A stretch of 64,000 nt of DNA, taken from the NCBI GenBank assembly GCA_000719025.1, contig JODP01000018.1:124001-188000 (forward strand), read 5' to 3'. This stretch comes from Kineosporia aurantiaca JCM 3230. Lineage in GTDB: Bacteria > Actinomycetota > Actinomycetes > Actinomycetales > Kineosporiaceae. Position 1 is the first letter of the stretch. Each line of letters starts with the position of its first letter. The notes under the pieces are model-generated. The model made no database searches. It was not told where the DNA came from and was given only the letters and a program-made list of their open reading frames with translations. The translations under genes were made by a program, and so were the position numbers. Positions 10,620-18,824 of this stretch are shown here, one piece after another.

Positions 10620-11014
10620 TGCCCGGTGACGAAACGGATCTCGAGCAGTTCGATCGAACTTTTCGGGCTTACGTGGCTGGGGTGGGCGACGACCCGTGGG
10701 GCGCCGGGCAACAGCTCTGGGGATCGACTGACGACGAGGCTCTGTTCGAGGTGGCCGACGGGGCCCAGGACTACCTGGCCGGACGTGAACATCTGGTCTG
10801 GCCGGTGTGCCCGACGCACGACCGTGGAGTCCACGTCCGCCCGGCCGGCACTGCCCGGGACTGGGTGCATGAGCCGACTGAGGGTGGTCCACTGCGGCCA
10901 GGGCCGCCGGCCTGGTTGTGCAACGGCGGCGAGGGCCACGACCTGGATCTGATCGGCAAACTCGCCCAGTCAGGTCGGCCGGGCCCCAAGCGCAAGCGTC
11001 GCCGAAGGGGTTGA
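10619..11014 (+). CDS. Hypothetical protein
   Basis: A 131-residue protein starting at a GTG that overlaps the preceding stop. The sequence contains LWPVCPTHDRGVHVRPAG-like and WLCNGGEGHDLDLIGKLAQ stretches with Cys and His that might bind a metal, and ends in a basic KRKRRRRG tail. I do not recognise the family. The frame could be extended upstream to 10472, but that part reads as low-quality Arg/Gly sequence and overlaps the small frame before it. Confidence 0.55.
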   Translation: MPGDETDLEQFDRTFRAYVAGVGDDPWGAGQQLWGSTDDEALFEVADGAQDYLAGREHLVWPVCPTHDRGVHVRPAGTARDWVHEPTEGGPLRPGPPAWLCNGGEGHDLDLIGKLAQSGRPGPKRKRRRRG

Positions 11015-11058
11015 GCAGCGGCGAGTGAGCAGACGGGGGCCGAGCGGGTGACTACTCT

Positions 11059-11256
11059 GTGGCGATGCGGGTGCATTTGGTCCTGGGCGTGGTCTGGCTG
11101 CTCATCGGCCTTGGGCGCCTCATCGGAATGCTGACGGCCACCCGGGATCTGATCGGCTGGGATTGGGCCCTCACCGGGGGGTTCTTCGCGCTGTCGTTGC
11201 TCTACTTCGTCAGTGCGTACGTGAAGGCGAAGAGGCACCGGCGCGTGGTCCCGTGA
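11059..11256 (+). CDS. Small membrane protein with two transmembrane helices
   Basis: A 65-residue protein with two hydrophobic segments (VHLVLGVVWLLIGLGRLIGML and WALTGGFFALSLLYFVSAYV) and a basic cytoplasmic tail. Either GTG 11059 or ATG 11065 may start it. Its stop codon TGA is the left half of the palindrome TGATCA at 11254-11259, whose right half is the stop of the convergent gene. Function unknown. Confidence 0.6.
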   Translation: MAMRVHLVLGVVWLLIGLGRLIGMLTATRDLIGWDWALTGGFFALSLLYFVSAYVKAKRHRRVVP

Positions 11257-11261
11257 TCATG
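11253..11261. repeat. Solo GTGATCATG element at abutting convergent stop codons
   Basis: The nonamer GTGATCATG, preceded by CCC and followed by C, matches the core of the 22-bp-period arrays found at 31.1, 34.6 and 49.3 kb. TGATCA reads TGA on both strands and here provides the stop codons of the two convergent genes that meet at 11256/11257. Confidence 0.6.
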
Positions 11262-12165
11262 CTTCAAGCCGGGGGTTCTTCCTGACGCCCCAGCCCAAAA
11301 GCCACAAGCGAAGGGGCAGTGGACGCCTTACGCGCCTGCGCACTGTGGTCAGGAACCCGAGCAGCGGAGCCGCCGAGAACCCGGCGGCGGTGACGAAGGT
11401 GAGGATCACGGGCGACTCCATGCCCTTGAACTCCCAGCCGGCCACTCCGGGCCAGCCGCCGATCCGAAGGTAGGCGACGGCCATGAGGAGCAGCACGACT
11501 CCGCCACCCACGGTGGCCGCGCCGACCTGCCACGTGCGCAACGACGTCCCTACGACCGCTCCCCCGGCGATCAGGAGTGACCAACCCGTCGCTACTACCA
11601 ATTGAGGACGCTCGGGGTTACTCATCATGGGAACCTGGGCGGCCAGGACGGTTCCCGCCACGACCACGAAGAGCGAGCCGCTCGAGAAGCCGGGCGAAGT
11701 CGCTCTATCGAGAAGGACGCCGCCTCGGCGGAGACTCCGCGACGTCCACCAGGTTCCGGTAGCGAGGACTGCGAGCAGGGCGGCGCCGACCAACAGGTGC
11801 CATCCGGGAATGGTGTCCAGGCTGTCGTCCCTGATCAGGGATTCGGAGACCGGTGCGGCGACCAGGGTCATCGGACCGGCGACCGCGCCGACCACCACCG
11901 CAACCGCCAGGGCCACGCGTCCGTCGATGGTCAGGAAGCTCGCCGTCGCAACGGCGACCATTCCGATCCCGACCATGGACATCGTGTGCAGGGTGAGCGA
12001 GTACATCTCCTGGTTGCCGGTCAAACCCTCGGACCGCCACCAGACCTGGGCCGCATGCTGAGCCAACCCGGCGATGCCACCCACCAAGAGGCCGAGCACG
12101 GCCGCCGTGAGCAGCGTGCCCACGGCCACATCGGTTTTCCAGGTGCGCAGAGCGGACGCGTCCAT
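11257..12165 (-). CDS. Multi-spanning membrane protein, function unknown
   Basis: About 302 residues with eight or so hydrophobic segments (for example VAVGTLLTAAVLGLLVGGIAGL, GRVALAVAVVVGAVAGPMTLVAA, SLFVVVAGTVLAAQVPMM, VGGGVVLLLMAVAYL) and an Arg-rich C-terminus. I do not recognise the family. The ATG at 12165 is preferred over one at 12240 because the extra residues are polar and the first helix begins soon after the chosen start. It faces another membrane protein gene 119 bp away. Confidence 0.6.
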   Translation of the reverse strand: MDASALRTWKTDVAVGTLLTAAVLGLLVGGIAGLAQHAAQVWWRSEGLTGNQEMYSLTLHTMSMVGIGMVAVATASFLTIDGRVALAVAVVVGAVAGPMTLVAAPVSESLIRDDSLDTIPGWHLLVGAALLAVLATGTWWTSRSLRRGGVLLDRATSPGFSSGSLFVVVAGTVLAAQVPMMSNPERPQLVVATGWSLLIAGGAVVGTSLRTWQVGAATVGGGVVLLLMAVAYLRIGGWPGVAGWEFKGMESPVILTFVTAAGFSAAPLLGFLTTVRRRVRRPLPLRLWLLGWGVRKNPRLEA

Positions 12166-12284
12166 CCAACCCTGCTCGACCGAGCAGTCGGCCCGCTGAG
12201 AAGCGCCGCAAAGGTTCACACCTTCGCCGTATTGGTGCACCTAAAAGCCAGCGAAATCGTGCGGATTCGCCATACCCTGCCCGG

Positions 12285-12896
12285 ATGATTGCGTTCCTGG
12301 ACCGGCGGCGTGTCGCGATACCGGCGACGCTGGCGCTCGTCGTGCTGGGACTGACGATCCTCGGGGACTTCGACCCGGGCGGCTGGGTGGTGCTTGCCCA
12401 GGCCTTTGATCACCAGACCTTCACCAGCGTCCTCATCTGCGTTCTGCTGATCGTGGCCCTGCTCGGGATGCGCAGTACCAACTGGTGGCTCAACGTCTCC
12501 AAGAACATCTTGGCCGTATCCCTGGCCCTCGCCGTGCCGGTGGTGCTCTGGCTGTCGAGTTTCTTCGCACAGGATCTGCGGGTTCAGCAGAACCTCGCCG
12601 CACCGGACGGCCGCCCCTACCGATTGGTGATCGCTCAGGGGCACGACCTGATGGATCCGGTCTCGACCCTCACGATCCGTACCGGGAAAGGGATCCACGC
12701 CCGGGAGTGGCCGTTCGGCTGCCTGGATGGCGAGGGTGCTTACGACGGCCTGCGTTCCGCGGTCTGGAACGGTCCGGCCGAGGTTGTGGTGACGATCGGG
12801 GACGATGACGCCCGGCGGCGCGTGGTCGTCCCCATCAATACCAGGACCGGCCGGCCGTCCGGATCGGCCAATGCCGGTAGCGGCTGCGACGACTGA
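12285..12896 (+). CDS. Membrane-anchored hypothetical protein
   Basis: A 203-residue protein. Three hydrophobic segments in the first 90 residues (IPATLALVVLGLTIL, FTSVLICVLLIVALLGM, ILAVSLALAVPVVLWLSSFF) are followed by a soluble domain of about 110 residues with two cysteines (FGCLDGEG and the terminal SGCDD) that may form a disulfide if the domain is outside. No family recognised. Ends 5 bp from the convergent DeoR gene. Confidence 0.65.
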   Translation: MIAFLDRRRVAIPATLALVVLGLTILGDFDPGGWVVLAQAFDHQTFTSVLICVLLIVALLGMRSTNWWLNVSKNILAVSLALAVPVVLWLSSFFAQDLRVQQNLAAPDGRPYRLVIAQGHDLMDPVSTLTIRTGKGIHAREWPFGCLDGEGAYDGLRSAVWNGPAEVVVTIGDDDARRRVVVPINTRTGRPSGSANAGSGCDD

Positions 12897-12901
12897 GAGC
12901 G

Positions 12902-13657
12902 TCAAGCTGGAATGATGGACGCTCCCTGGCCGCGTAGTTTCGACAGGATCGGATGGTCGGTGGGCGCGTCGGTGATGATCCCGCTGACCCCGGAAATCGG
13001 CAGAACTTGGAAAGGCGAAGCCGTTCCGATCTTTTCGCGGCTGGCCAGCACATAGGTGTCGGCCGCCTGCTGGGCCAGAGTGCGTTTCATCGCCGCCTCG
13101 TCCGCATCGCCCGTAGTGAGCCCGGTTTCGGGATGCACCCCGGTGACACCGAGCAGGAACACATCGGCGTTGACCTGGCGGGCCGCTTCAGCAGCAGCCG
13201 CGCCCGAGGTGACGGCGGAGTGCTTGAAGAGCCGACCGCCCAGCAGATAGACGTCGGCGGTGGGGTGGTCGAGCAGGGCCACCACGACCGTCGGGCTGTG
13301 AGTGACGACGGTGACGGCCAGGTCTCGGGGCAGCGCCTCCGCCACGGCCAGCGCGGTGGTTCCGCCGTCGAGCAGCACGGTGCCGCCGGGCGGGATCAGC
13401 GTTATGGCCACCGCGGCCACGCGCTGCTTGCTTGAGGTGGCGACCGTTGTGCGGCTGGCGTAGTCGGCTACAGCTGGGGAAACAGGAAGTGCCCCGCCGT
13501 AGACCCGTTGGCACAAGCCGGCCGCCGCCAGCTCGCGGAGGTCGCGGCGGATGCTGTCCTCCGCGACCCCGAGCTCGGTGGCGATGTCCTTGGCGATCAG
13601 CTTGCCGTCGGCCTGGAGCCGGGCCAGGAGGAAGTCACGACGTTCGGCAGCGAGCAT
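12902..13657 (-). CDS. DeoR-family transcriptional regulator
   Basis: A 251-residue repressor-type protein. N-terminal DeoR helix-turn-helix (MLAAERRDFLLARLQADGKLIAKDIATELGVAEDSIRRDLRELAAAG) followed by the DeoR C-terminal sensor domain with VLLDGGTTALAVAEALP and VYLLGGRLFKHSAVTSG, a fold that binds phosphorylated sugars. The ATG at 13657 is used because it opens the conserved domain. It diverges from a deoxyribosyltransferase-like gene across 58 bp, so regulation of that gene and of itself is likely by inference. Confidence 0.88.
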   Translation of the reverse strand: MLAAERRDFLLARLQADGKLIAKDIATELGVAEDSIRRDLRELAAAGLCQRVYGGALPVSPAVADYASRTTVATSSKQRVAAVAITLIPPGGTVLLDGGTTALAVAEALPRDLAVTVVTHSPTVVVALLDHPTADVYLLGGRLFKHSAVTSGAAAAEAARQVNADVFLLGVTGVHPETGLTTGDADEAAMKRTLAQQAADTYVLASREKIGTASPFQVLPISGVSGIITDAPTDHPILSKLRGQGASIIPA

Positions 13658-13715
13658 GCGCGTTAATCCTTGTTTGTATCGACTATTACGTGATTCGCAG
13701 TCTACAGTGTTCAAC

Positions 13716-14087
13716 ATGACGACACCTCTGCTGATCCTGATCGCCGGCCCCTACCGCTCGGGCACCGGCGACGATCCCGACCTGATGGCCGCCAATCTGG
13801 CCCGGCTGGAGGAGGCTTCGTGGCCGGTCTTCCGCGCTGGTCACGTGCCAATGATCGGCGAATGGGTGGCCCTTCCGGTGCTGCGCAGCGCGGGGGCTGA
13901 GGGGGTGGGCGACCCGCTGGCCGAACAGGTTCTCTACCCCACCGCCGAGCGTCTGCTCGCGCACTGTGACGCGGTGCTGCGCCTGCCGGGCGCTTCCACC
14001 GGTGCGGACCAAGACGTCAAAATCGCGGAAGAACGTGGACTGCCCGTGTACTACCGCGTTGAGGACGTCCCGGGTTACCAGCCCTGA
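13716..14087 (+). CDS. Nucleoside 2-deoxyribosyltransferase-like (DUF4406-type) protein
   Basis: A 123-residue protein that opens with LILIAGPYRSG, followed by a helix with N-LARLEEA, then GHVPMIGEWVALPVL and the segment CDAVLRLPGASTGADQDVKIAEERGLPVYYRVEDV. This layout resembles the nucleoside deoxyribosyltransferase fold and the DUF4406 group: a short N-terminal G-P-x-R loop and a C-terminal S-x-G-A-x-x-x-x-x-x-A segment. Substrate unknown. Divergent from the DeoR-type regulator, consistent with a nucleoside or sugar-phosphate context. Confidence 0.65.
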   Translation: MTTPLLILIAGPYRSGTGDDPDLMAANLARLEEASWPVFRAGHVPMIGEWVALPVLRSAGAEGVGDPLAEQVLYPTAERLLAHCDAVLRLPGASTGADQDVKIAEERGLPVYYRVEDVPGYQP

Positions 14088-14093
14088 GCGCCC

Positions 14094-14196
14094 TGGCTCT
14101 CGCGTCACGAGGGCCTGGGCGCCCTCGGTGAGCACGGCGGCGAAGCCCTGGAAGACGTGGGCTGCGCCCGGGAACGTCCGCAAGGCCCGGAACCCG
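14094..14196 (-). pseudogene. Possible remnant of an alpha/beta-hydrolase C-terminus
   Basis: On the minus strand the translation reads FRALRTFPGAAHVFQGFAAVLTEGAQAL. This resembles the last part of lipase/esterase-type alpha/beta hydrolases, where a catalytic His follows an FPG-like turn. There is no start, no upstream domain and no fitting stop. Short, so the assignment is tentative. Confidence 0.3.
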
Positions 14197-14478
14197 GCTC
14201 ATCGCCACCCTCCCCACCGCATCGCCGCCGAGCACGCGTCCAACCCCGCGCTGCGAACCCTGCCCGCCCCTTCGGAGATCCCCCCGCTGCGCTACCACAT
14301 GACCTGGCATCCCCGCCTGGACGACGACCCGGCTCAGCGCTGGTTGCGCGACAGGGTTCGCGACGTCCTCGCCGAGCCGCCCCCGCAATCGCAATCCGGC
14401 CGAGACGCTCAGGATGACGAGCCCGCGGACGACAGGAACGCTGGAGATCCGCCGAAGCGATCCCGGAGGACATCGTGA
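14195..14478 (+). pseudogene. Remnant of a LysR-family regulator (C-terminal part, frame-shifted)
   Basis: The plus-strand frame from about 14215 reads HRIAAEHASNPALRTLPAPSEIPPL, then HMTWHPRLDDDPAQRWLRD. This matches the end of the LysR substrate-binding domain, where a Trp-His followed by DDDPAHRWLR is typical. The expected preceding RLIATLP is present at about 14196 in another frame, so a frameshift separates them. No DNA-binding domain remains. Decay product of a lost regulator gene. Confidence 0.5.
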
Positions 14479-14798
14479 GCACGCTGAGCATCCAGTCCGG
14501 CCCGACCGGCCTCTCCCCCGCCGGCAGCACCTCGGGAAGCCCCGCCGAGCGTGCTTACCAGCGCGCGGTGAAGGCCTTGACCGCGGCGCAGAACCGGCTG
14601 GCCAAGGACCTGGGCGAGCGGGCCGACGAGGTCACGATCAAGCAGGACCGGATGGCGGTGCAGCAGGCCGCCGCAGCGGTGGCCAACGCCCTGGCCGCGC
14701 TGGCGCACGAGAAGGACCAGCGGAACCGTCCCGCCTCGACGGCCACGGTGCTGTCGGCCCTAGTGGAGGCGAAGAACACGGTGGATCTGTACGCCTGA
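14475..14798 (+). CDS. Hypothetical helical protein
   Basis: A 107-residue, Ala-rich protein from a GTG start. After a Ser/Gly/Pro-rich N-terminus it becomes a long predicted helix (AYQRAVKALTAAQNRLAKDLGERADEVTIKQDRMAVQQAAAAVANALAAL, given here in outline) with heptad-like spacing, so a coiled coil is possible. GGAGGACATC before the GTG is a usable ribosome site. I do not recognise the family. It overlaps the last bases of the LysR remnant by 4 bp. Confidence 0.55.
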   Translation: MSTLSIQSGPTGLSPAGSTSGSPAERAYQRAVKALTAAQNRLAKDLGERADEVTIKQDRMAVQQAAAAVANALAALAHEKDQRNRPASTATVLSALVEAKNTVDLYA

Positions 14799-15105
14799 CC
14801 GGTGAGCCCGTCCCGATGAACGGACGATCGGGGCCTCGCCAGGGATCCGGTGCCCGACTCCGACTGCTCATCTTCTGGACACCAGCCGTACGCGCAGTAT
14901 TTCGGCCCCACCGACCGCTCACCCGGCAGCCTCAGGACCGGCCGGCCCAAGGGGACGATCGCCGCCCCGAATGAGGGACGTGCGGAAGTAGCACTAGCGA
15001 CGAAAGTCCCGTTGGCACAATCGCCCGTGTCCGGGAGGATCGAACCACGCCCCCAGCCCTGGCCGGCCGGGAGGTGCCCCCAGATCGAGAGGAGCGGCTC
15101 GGGCG
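14799..15105. other. Intergenic region before the phosphoketolase gene
   Basis: No supported gene. Frames in this gap have poor codon structure. It contains a DevR/DosR-box-like palindrome (14997-15010), listed separately, and an AGGAG ribosome site shortly before the ATG at 15106. No terminator for the preceding gene is evident. Confidence 0.6.
14997..15010. promoter_or_regulatory. DevR/DosR-box-like palindrome upstream of xfp
   Basis: GCGACGAAAGTCCC differs by one base from GGGAC-N4-GTCCC, the core of the known DevR/DosR binding site in actinobacteria. It lies about 96 bp before the phosphoketolase start. A further GGGACG occurs at 14975-14980. Binding is an inference; the base pattern is what is seen. 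Confidence 0.4.
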
Positions 15106-17556
15106 ATGACCGATGCCATGACCGACGAGACGTTGACCGGTAGCGCGCGGAACAGCGAAAATCCCCTTACGGAAGAGGAACTCGCGGGGATCAATGCCTA
15201 TTGGCGGGCCGCGAACTACCTGTCCGTGGGCCAGATCTACCTACTCGACAACCCTTTGTTGCACGAACCGCTGGCGCCGGAGCACATCAAGCCCCGCCTA
15301 CTCGGGCACTGGGGCACCACTCCCGGCCTGAACCTGATCTACGCGCACATGAACCGCCTGATCAAGCAGCGGGACCTGGACGCCATCTACATCACCGGTC
15401 CCGGTCACGGCGGTCCCGGGCTGGTCGCGAACGCCTATCTGGAGGGCACCTACAGCGAGGTCTACTCCAGCATCACGCAGGACGAGACCGGACTCCGTAA
15501 GCTGTTCCGCCAGTTCTCCTTTCCCGGTGGCATCCCGAGCCACGTCGCCCCGGAGACGCCCGGTTCCATCCACGAAGGCGGTGAGCTAGGGTACGCCCTG
15601 GTGCACGGCTACGGCGCGATCTTCGACAACCCCGACCTGATCGCCCTGACCGTGGTGGGCGACGGCGAGGCGGAGACCGGCCCGCTGGCGGCGAGCTGGC
15701 ACTCGAACAAGTTCGTCGACCCGCGGCGGGACGGCGCGGTGCTGCCGATCCTGCACCTGAACGGCTACAAGATCGCCAACCCGACGGTGCTGGCCCGGAT
15801 CCCCGAGCAGCAGCTGGTCTCGCTGATGGAGGGCTACGGGCACAAGCCGTACCTGGTGACCGGCGAAGACCCGGACCAGGTGCACCAGGCGCTGGCCGCG
15901 GCGATGGAGGCCGCGCTGGACGACATCGCCCAGATCCAGAACGCCGCCCGCACCGGTCAGGGCATCGACTCCCCCGCCTGGCCGATGATCGTGCTGCGCA
16001 CGCCCAAGGGCTGGACCGGCCCCAAGGTCGTCGACGGGCAGAAGGTCGAGGGCACGTTCCGCGCCCACCAGGTGCCGTTGGCCGGTACCAAGACCGACGC
16101 GGAACACCGGGCCCAGCTGGAGGAGTGGCTGCGGAGCTACCACCCGGAGGAGCTGTTCGGGCCGGACGGCTCGCTGCTGCCGGAAATCGCCGCCTGGGCG
16201 CCTGAGGGAAACCGGCGGATGAGCGCCAACCCGCACGCCAACGGTGGCCTGCTGATCCGCGACCTGCGTCTGCCCGACTTCCGGGAGTACGGCGTGGACG
16301 TGACCGAAGCGGGCGCCAGGTCCGGCGAGGCCACCCGGCAGCTCGGGGCCTGGCTGCGGGACGTGATGATCGCCAACCCGGACAACTTCCGGCTGATGGG
16401 CCCGGACGAGGTCGCCTCCAACCGGCTCTCCCCGGTGTTCGAGGCCACCGACCGGGCCTGGGACGCGGCCCGGATCGAGGGGGACGACCACCTCGACCCG
16501 AGCGGCCAGGTGATGGAGGTGCTCTCCGAGCACCTCTGCCAGGGCTGGCTCGAGGGTTACACCCTGACCGGCCGGCACGGGCTCTTCACCTGCTACGAGG
16601 CCTTCATCCACATCATCGACGCGATGTTCAACCAGCACGCGAAGTGGCTGAAGACCACCCGGGAGATCCCCTGGCGGCGTCCCGTCCCGTCGCTGAACTA
16701 CCTGCTCTCGTCGCACGTGTGGCGCCAGGACCACAACGGGTTCTCGCACCAGGACCCGGGTTTCATCGACCACGTGGTGAACAAGAAGGCCGAGGTCGTC
16801 CGGGTCTACCTGCCGCCGGACACGAACACTCTGCTCTCGGTGGCCGACCACTGCCTGCGCAGCCGGAACTACGTCAACGTGATCGTGGCGGGCAAGCAGC
16901 CGGCCCTGAACTACCTGACGATGGACGAGGCGATTGCCCACTGCACCCGCGGCCTGGGCATCTGGCCCTGGGCGTCGAACTGCGACGGTGAGCCGGACGT
17001 GGTGCTGGCCTGCGCCGGCGACATTCCGACCCTGGAGACCCTGGCCGCCGCCGATCTGCTGCGCCAGCACCTGCCGGAGCTCAAGGTACGCGTCATCAAC
17101 GTCGTCGACCTCATGCGCCTGCAGTCGGAATCGGAACACCCGCACGGACTTTCCGACAACGACTTCGACGCGCTGTTCACCCCGGACAAGCCCGTCGTCT
17201 TCGCCTACCACGGCTACCCGGCGCTGATCCACCGGCTCACCTACCGCCGGAACAACCACGACAACATCCACGTCCGCGGGTACAAGGAGGAGGGCACCAC
17301 CACCACGCCGTTCGACATGGTGATGCTCAACGATCTGGACCGGTACCGGCTGGCGATGGACGTCATCGACCGGGTCCCCTCGCTCGGCAGCAGCCGGGCG
17401 GTGCTCCGGCAGCACTTCGACGACCTGCGGATCGAGGCCCGCGCCTACACCCGCGAACACGGTGAGGACTCCCCGGAGATCTCCGGCTGGGCCTGGCCCT
17501 ACGCTGAGACCGGCAACGACACCGTCAGCGGCGCCGACAGCCGCGAGCAGGAGTAA
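15106..17556 (+). CDS. xfp: Phosphoketolase (xylulose-5-phosphate/fructose-6-phosphate)
   Basis: TPP enzyme that splits xylulose 5-phosphate and/or fructose 6-phosphate with phosphate to give acetyl phosphate plus glyceraldehyde 3-phosphate or erythrose 4-phosphate. 816 residues, full length. Hallmarks: the N-terminal GHWGTTPGLNLIYAHMNRLI, the TPP/metal segment GDGEAETGPLAASWHSNKF near residue 185, and the C-terminal SHVWRQDHNGFSHQDPGFIDHV and RGYKEEGTTTTPFDM. ATG 15106 has an AGGAG site about 10 bp upstream; ATG 15118 is possible. Acetate kinase follows after 4 bp, so acetyl phosphate is turned into acetate and ATP. Confidence 0.97.
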   Translation: MTDAMTDETLTGSARNSENPLTEEELAGINAYWRAANYLSVGQIYLLDNPLLHEPLAPEHIKPRLLGHWGTTPGLNLIYAHMNRLIKQRDLDAIYITGPGHGGPGLVANAYLEGTYSEVYSSITQDETGLRKLFRQFSFPGGIPSHVAPETPGSIHEGGELGYALVHGYGAIFDNPDLIALTVVGDGEAETGPLAASWHSNKFVDPRRDGAVLPILHLNGYKIANPTVLARIPEQQLVSLMEGYGHKPYLVTGEDPDQVHQALAAAMEAALDDIAQIQNAARTGQGIDSPAWPMIVLRTPKGWTGPKVVDGQKVEGTFRAHQVPLAGTKTDAEHRAQLEEWLRSYHPEELFGPDGSLLPEIAAWAPEGNRRMSANPHANGGLLIRDLRLPDFREYGVDVTEAGARSGEATRQLGAWLRDVMIANPDNFRLMGPDEVASNRLSPVFEATDRAWDAARIEGDDHLDPSGQVMEVLSEHLCQGWLEGYTLTGRHGLFTCYEAFIHIIDAMFNQHAKWLKTTREIPWRRPVPSLNYLLSSHVWRQDHNGFSHQDPGFIDHVVNKKAEVVRVYLPPDTNTLLSVADHCLRSRNYVNVIVAGKQPALNYLTMDEAIAHCTRGLGIWPWASNCDGEPDVVLACAGDIPTLETLAAADLLRQHLPELKVRVINVVDLMRLQSESEHPHGLSDNDFDALFTPDKPVVFAYHGYPALIHRLTYRRNNHDNIHVRGYKEEGTTTTPFDMVMLNDLDRYRLAMDVIDRVPSLGSSRAVLRQHFDDLRIEARAYTREHGEDSPEISGWAWPYAETGNDTVSGADSREQE

Positions 17557-17560
17557 CCCG

Positions 17561-18652
17561 ATGCGCGTTCTGGTGGTCAACGCAGGCTCCTCCAGCCTGA
17601 AGGTCCGGTTGCTGGGTGAGGCGGACGAGATCGTCGGCACGGTCGACCTGCCCGCCGACAGCTCGGGTTTCGACACCGCTCAGCTGTCCGCGGCGCTGAA
17701 GGACTGGCCGGAGCCGGAAGCGGTCGGCCACCGGATCGTGCACGGCGGGACCCGGTTCAGCGGACCGGTGCGGATCGAGGGTGAGGTCATGGACCAGCTC
17801 CGTGACCTCACCGCCCTCGCCCCGCTGCACCAGCCCAAGGCGATCGCCGGGCTGGAGGCGGTGGCCGAGGTGCTGCCCGACGTTCCTGCGGTCGGCTGTT
17901 TCGACACCGCGTTCCACACCACGCTCTCGGCCGGGGCCAGTACCTATGCGGTGCCGGCCGAGTGGCGGGAGAGCTACAGCGTCCGCCGCTACGGGTTCCA
18001 CGGCCTCTCCCACGCCTACGCGTCGGCCCGGGCCGCGGTCCTGGCCGATCAGCCGCTGTCCGAGCTGCGCATCGTGGTCTGCCATCTCGGCGCCGGGGCC
18101 TCGCTCAGCGCGGTCGCGGGCGGCGTCAGCGTGGACACCACGATGGGCTTCACCCCGCTCGAGGGCCTGGTCATGGCCACCCGCTCGGGCACGGTCGACC
18201 CGGGTCTGGTGCTCTGGTTGCAGTCCCAGGCGGGGCTTTCGGCCAAGGACGTCTCCGACGGACTCGAGCGGGCCGGTGGCCTGACCGCGCTGGCCGGCAC
18301 CGCGGACATGCGGGAGGTGCAGAAGGGGGTCGAGAACGGTGACGAGCGGGCCCAGCTCGCCCTCGAGGTCTACACCCACCGCCTGGTCGGCTCGATCGGC
18401 TCGATGATTGCCTCGGCCGGCGGCCTGGACGTGCTGGTCTTCACCGGCGGCGTCGGGGAGAACTCGTCCCTGGTCCGCAGCCAGGTGGCAGGCCGGCTGG
18501 GCTGGGCCGGGGTCACGGTCGACGGCAGCCTCAACGCCTCGGCCCGCACCGACCTGGAGATCAGTTCCGAGCGCTCGGCGGCCCGCACCTTCGTCGTCAC
18601 CGCCCGGGAGGACCTGCAGATCGCCGGCGAGGTCCGTCGCCTCCTCGGCTGA
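17561..18652 (+). CDS. ackA: Acetate kinase
   Basis: Transfers phosphate between acetyl phosphate and ADP. 363 residues, slightly short of the roughly 400 usual in enteric bacteria but normal for actinomycete versions. Family signatures are present: VNAGSSSLK at residues 6-14, GHRIVHGG, CFDTAFH, RYGFHGLSH and HLGAGASL, then the C-terminal FTGGVGENSSLVR. The start at 17561 directly opens the NAGSSS motif; a longer frame would overlap xfp by 100 bp. The 4-bp spacing shows a two-gene xfp-ackA operon for substrate-level phosphorylation. Confidence 0.97.
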   Translation: MRVLVVNAGSSSLKVRLLGEADEIVGTVDLPADSSGFDTAQLSAALKDWPEPEAVGHRIVHGGTRFSGPVRIEGEVMDQLRDLTALAPLHQPKAIAGLEAVAEVLPDVPAVGCFDTAFHTTLSAGASTYAVPAEWRESYSVRRYGFHGLSHAYASARAAVLADQPLSELRIVVCHLGAGASLSAVAGGVSVDTTMGFTPLEGLVMATRSGTVDPGLVLWLQSQAGLSAKDVSDGLERAGGLTALAGTADMREVQKGVENGDERAQLALEVYTHRLVGSIGSMIASAGGLDVLVFTGGVGENSSLVRSQVAGRLGWAGVTVDGSLNASARTDLEISSERSAARTFVVTAREDLQIAGEVRRLLG

Positions 18653-18653
18653 T

Positions 18654-18690
18654 GTCGGCCGAGGTCGGCTCAGGTCGGCTCAAGGTCGGC
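18654..18690 (+). repeat. Four short GTCGGC direct repeats after ackA
   Basis: GTCGGC occurs at 18654, 18664, 18675 (within GGTCGGCT) and 18685 at 10-11 bp intervals, the inner copies inside AGGTCGGCTCA. Too short for a function to be proposed; may be slippage-derived sequence between genes. Confidence 0.4.
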
Positions 18691-18824
18691 TGAATGAGGG
18701 ACGCCGGTGGCGAAGGAGGCGGGACGCGAAGGTGAGGCGGGTGGTGGGCGTGTCGCAGAGGACGATTATCACGCTGCGTTGGGATGATCGCGGGGAGTAG
18801 TCGTAGAGCCTGAGGGGGCGCCCC

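Noticed and set aside
15586..17676. Long minus-strand frame opposite phosphoketolase and ackA
   Set aside because: Antisense shadow in a GC-rich gene; Val/Gly/Arg/His-rich with no motif.
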